Below, one piece after another: positions 61,451-64,000 of a DNA stretch of 64,000 nt. A program made the translations under genes and the position numbers. The DNA is taken from the NCBI GenBank assembly GCA_034925905.1, contig JAYFRL010000003.1, positions 1-64,000 of the forward strand, given 5' to 3'. The notes beneath the pieces were generated by a model, which searched no databases, was not told the origin of the DNA, and saw only the letters and a list, made by a program, of their open reading frames with translations. This stretch comes from JAYFRL01 sp034925905 (GTDB taxonomy: Bacteria > Bacillota > Clostridia > Lachnospirales > Anaerotignaceae). Positions within the stretch are counted from its first letter, which is position 1. The number at the start of each line of letters is the position of its first letter.

Positions 61451-64000
61451 AGCCTTTAAAGCTTGTAATGTCTGCTTTTGTACCGTTTCCTAAAGAAGTA
61501 GAAATAGACTTTTCAAAGCTAGGCGATAGCGGAATATATCTTATAACAGGTGAAACGGGAGCGGGCAAAACAACGATTTTCGATGCTATAACTTTTGCCC
61601 TTTATGGCAAAGCAAGCGGAAACAACCGCGAAAATGATATGCTTAGAAGTAATTATGCCACACCTGATGTTAAAACCTTTGTTGAAATGGAGTTTATATC
61701 CCGGGGCAAAAGATATAAAGTAAAGAGAAACCCGGAATATGTGCGGATATCCAAAAGAGGCTCGGGAGAAGCAAAAGAAAAAGGGGATGCGGAGCTTGTT
61801 TTTTTTGATGGGCATCCTGCTATTACGGGATATAAAGCAGTTACAAACGCAATAGAAGACATAATAGGCATAAATAGGGAACAGTTTACACAGATAGCAA
61901 TGATTGCCCAGGGCGATTTTTTAAAGCTGCTTTTAGCCACAACTGAAGAAAGAATAGAAATATTCAGAAAAATATTTGATACATATCTTTACAGAGAACT
62001 TCAAAACAGGCTGAAATCCGAGGCTTTGAAATATGAATCAAAGTATAACGATGCCCAAAAAAGCATAAGGCAATATTATAACGGGGTTGTCTGCGCAGAG
62101 GGAGGGTTTTTAAATGATAAGCTTAAAAACTTCCAGCAGAGCCAATATACTTCTTTAAGCGGAGAGGCTTTTGATATAATAGAGGATATCATTTCAGACG
62201 ATGAAAAACGGCGGGAAGAATGTTTAAATTTAATTTTTAAAGCGGAAAACAATTTATCTGGAACAAACAAAACAATTTCAAACTTTGAGCGGAACGAAAA
62301 AACAAAGAACGATATAAAAGAAGCGGAAGCTGTTCTTAAAGAAAACGAACTAAAACTTAACGCTTTTAGTTTAGAATACGAAGCAAGGCTTAAAGAAGCT
62401 CCTGAGAGAGAAAAGATTGCTGTTGATATAGAAAAACAATCTGAAAAGCTTCTGCTTTTTGATGAACTTGAAGCAGAAGAAAAAGGAAGGGATATTCTCG
62501 AAGAAAAATTAAGGGAAAGCGAAGGCAAATCCGAATCTTTAAAATTTGAAAAAGACCGGCTTTTAAACAATATTAAAACGGCAAAAGAAGAGTCTTTGAG
62601 TTTAGCGGATGCTGAAATTGAAAAGATAAGGCTTTTATCGGATAAGGAAAAAGTTGAAAGCAAAAAAAGAGAACTTAATGAGCTTTTTTCACTTGTTCAA
62701 GAGTATAAAGACCTGAGCAATAAATTAAAAGAAGCTCAGAAAGGATACGAACTTGGGCTTAAGAAAAAGGAAGAATTAAAGCTTGAATATGACAGAATAG
62801 AGCGGCTTTTTCTGGACGAGCAGGCAGGGATACTTTCATCGAAGCTAAAAGAAGGCGAAAGATGCCCGGTATGTGGTTCTTTTGAACACCCGCTGCCTGC
62901 CAGGATGAAAAAAGAAGCCCCAACAAAGGAAGAATTTGAAAGGGCAAAAGAAAGCTATGGGAATATTTCGGAAAGCATAGCTTCGTTAAGTGAAAACGCA
63001 GGGAGCATTAAGGTTTCGCTTGATTTAACTCATAAAAGTATACTGCAAAAATCGGAAGCCCTATTTGAAGAAAGCGAGAAAAGCGTCACGGAGAAGGGCA
63101 GGGAAATGTATTTTGCACTTGATAGAGAAGATAAAGAGATAAGGATAAAAATAAGAACGGCGGAAGAAAAAACAAAGAAAAAGAAAGAAATAGATATGTT
63201 TTTGTCGGAAGCAGAAAAAAGGCAGGAAACCATAGAAGAAAAAATAAAAAACAATTCATCAAGCCACTCTAAAACAGAAGCCGATTTAGTTTCAAAAAAA
63301 GCTGGTATATCAAAGCTTATAGGAACACTTCCGTTTAAAAGTAAGGAAGAAGCCTTAAATAATATTAAGCTTATGAGAAATAAAAAGCTTGAAATGGAAA
63401 ACGCTTTTACAAAAGCAAAAGACGATTTTGAAAGCTGTAAGAATATTATTGCCGAGAAAAAAGCAGCTATAGAGGCTCTTTCAGGCAGTTTAGAGAACAT
63501 GGAAGGCATAGACGCCAATAAAATTTATGATGAGCGGGATGGGTATTTGGAAACCTTAAAAAAGTTAAGGATAGAATCCGATATGCTTAATGTAAGGCTT
63601 AACATAAACAAAAACGCAAGAGAAGGCATAAACAAACAAAGGGATGATCTCGAAAAAATTGAAAAGCATTTTGTTGTTATAAAATCACTTTCAGACACAG
63701 CTAATGGGAAAATGCCGGGCAAAGAAAAAATAATGCTTGAAACATACATACAAATGGCCTATTTTGACAATATAATATCAAAAGCAAATATCCGTTTTAT
63801 GATTATGACAGATGGACAATATGAGCTTTTAAGAAAAATAGGTTCGGGTACAAAAGTGAGCCAAAGTGGGCTTGAACTTGATGTGGTGGATCATTACAAC
63901 GGAACTGTAAGGAGCGTTAAAACGCTTTCGGGTGGGGAATCCTTCATGGCTTCACTTTCGCTTGCCCTGGGGCTTTCCGATGAGATACAATCTCATGCGG
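61447..64000 (+). CDS. sbcC: Exonuclease SbcCD subunit C, cut by the window end
   Basis: SbcC is the SMC/Rad50-like ATPase partner of SbcD. The visible 851 residues start MKPLKLVMSAFVPFPKEVEIDF, with the Walker A motif GETGAGKTTIFDA and the Q-loop QIAMIAQGDFLKLL. A long coiled coil holds the zinc-hook RCPVCG (Cys473 and Cys476) at its tip. The return coil leads to the ABC signature LSGGESFMASLSLALGL, where the sequence stops. Walker B and the last 100 or so residues lie outside. The ATG overlaps the sbcD stop, so the two are translationally coupled. Confidence 0.95.
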   Translation, partial: MKPLKLVMSAFVPFPKEVEIDFSKLGDSGIYLITGETGAGKTTIFDAITFALYGKASGNNRENDMLRSNYATPDVKTFVEMEFISRGKRYKVKRNPEYVRISKRGSGEAKEKGDAELVFFDGHPAITGYKAVTNAIEDIIGINREQFTQIAMIAQGDFLKLLLATTEERIEIFRKIFDTYLYRELQNRLKSEALKYESKYNDAQKSIRQYYNGVVCAEGGFLNDKLKNFQQSQYTSLSGEAFDIIEDIISDDEKRREECLNLIFKAENNLSGTNKTISNFERNEKTKNDIKEAEAVLKENELKLNAFSLEYEARLKEAPEREKIAVDIEKQSEKLLLFDELEAEEKGRDILEEKLRESEGKSESLKFEKDRLLNNIKTAKEESLSLADAEIEKIRLLSDKEKVESKKRELNELFSLVQEYKDLSNKLKEAQKGYELGLKKKEELKLEYDRIERLFLDEQAGILSSKLKEGERCPVCGSFEHPLPARMKKEAPTKEEFERAKESYGNISESIASLSENAGSIKVSLDLTHKSILQKSEALFEESEKSVTEKGREMYFALDREDKEIRIKIRTAEEKTKKKKEIDMFLSEAEKRQETIEEKIKNNSSSHSKTEADLVSKKAGISKLIGTLPFKSKEEALNNIKLMRNKKLEMENAFTKAKDDFESCKNIIAEKKAAIEALSGSLENMEGIDANKIYDERDGYLETLKKLRIESDMLNVRLNINKNAREGINKQRDDLEKIEKHFVVIKSLSDTANGKMPGKEKIMLETYIQMAYFDNIISKANIRFMIMTDGQYELLRKIGSGTKVSQSGLELDVVDHYNGTVRSVKTLSGGESFMASLSLALGLSDEIQSHA

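Overview
The window looks like chromosomal DNA of an anaerobic, spore-forming Firmicute of the Clostridia. The evidence is the low G+C content, strong AGGAGG ribosome-binding sites with frequent TTG and GTG starts, sporulation genes (spoVB, cotJABC), a Bacillus/Clostridium-type hprK-murB-rapZ-whiA-crh block, and Bacillus-type Pol I and AddA. I cannot name genus or species. No rRNA, tRNA, CRISPR array or prophage was seen.

Layout. Positions 1-2011 hold a probable IS200/IS605 end, rsgA and rpmB. Positions 2227-8043 are a housekeeping run: Asp23-like protein, FakA-like protein, recG, rsmD, coaD and a coiled-coil protein. A decayed IS200-type element (8178-8680) and an aminotransferase follow, then purM-purN-purD with an HD hydrolase (10058-13575), a secreted Cu-amine-oxidase-N-domain protein, an unknown protein, an isochorismatase-like hydrolase and addA without addB. 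Positions 19864-28380 carry an orphan solute-binding lipoprotein, polA, coaE, a lytic transglycosylase, a second solute-binding lipoprotein, a galT-like gene broken by an in-frame stop, and ddl. Then come spoVB (minus strand), uvrC, hprK-murB-rapZ-whiA-crh, a DUF503 protein, tig, clpP, clpX, a nitrilase-family amidase, a D,D-carboxypeptidase and rluB.

The accessory part starts at 43046. A DUF6506 protein, a 3-hydroxyacid dehydrogenase and a DUF1537 kinase suggest four-carbon sugar-acid catabolism. Next is the most unusual locus (45879-46756): two small adjacent membrane proteins that together carry every motif of one Cas4-type nuclease, split between motif I and motif II, with a transmembrane helix at each broken end. 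After that come an ICL/PEP-mutase-family lyase, a canonical SDR, a second SDR lacking its cofactor and catalytic motifs, and an AEC transporter. A tandem glycine riboswitch precedes an alanine/glycine:sodium symporter gene. A voltage-gated-channel-like gene is decayed. A MerR-type promoter with a 19-bp spacer leads into merR, a glyoxalase-fold protein and two tandem iron alcohol dehydrogenases, which looks like an aldehyde-stress unit.

The right end has an HtrA-type protease, the cotJABC spore-coat operon with an unusual low-complexity CotJA extension, and sbcD-sbcC, with sbcC running off the edge. Much of the window serves genome maintenance (recG, addA, polA, uvrC, sbcCD), envelope growth (murB, ddl, carboxypeptidase, transglycosylase) and protein quality control (tig, clpP, clpX, htrA). 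All calls come from reading the sequence; no database search was run.
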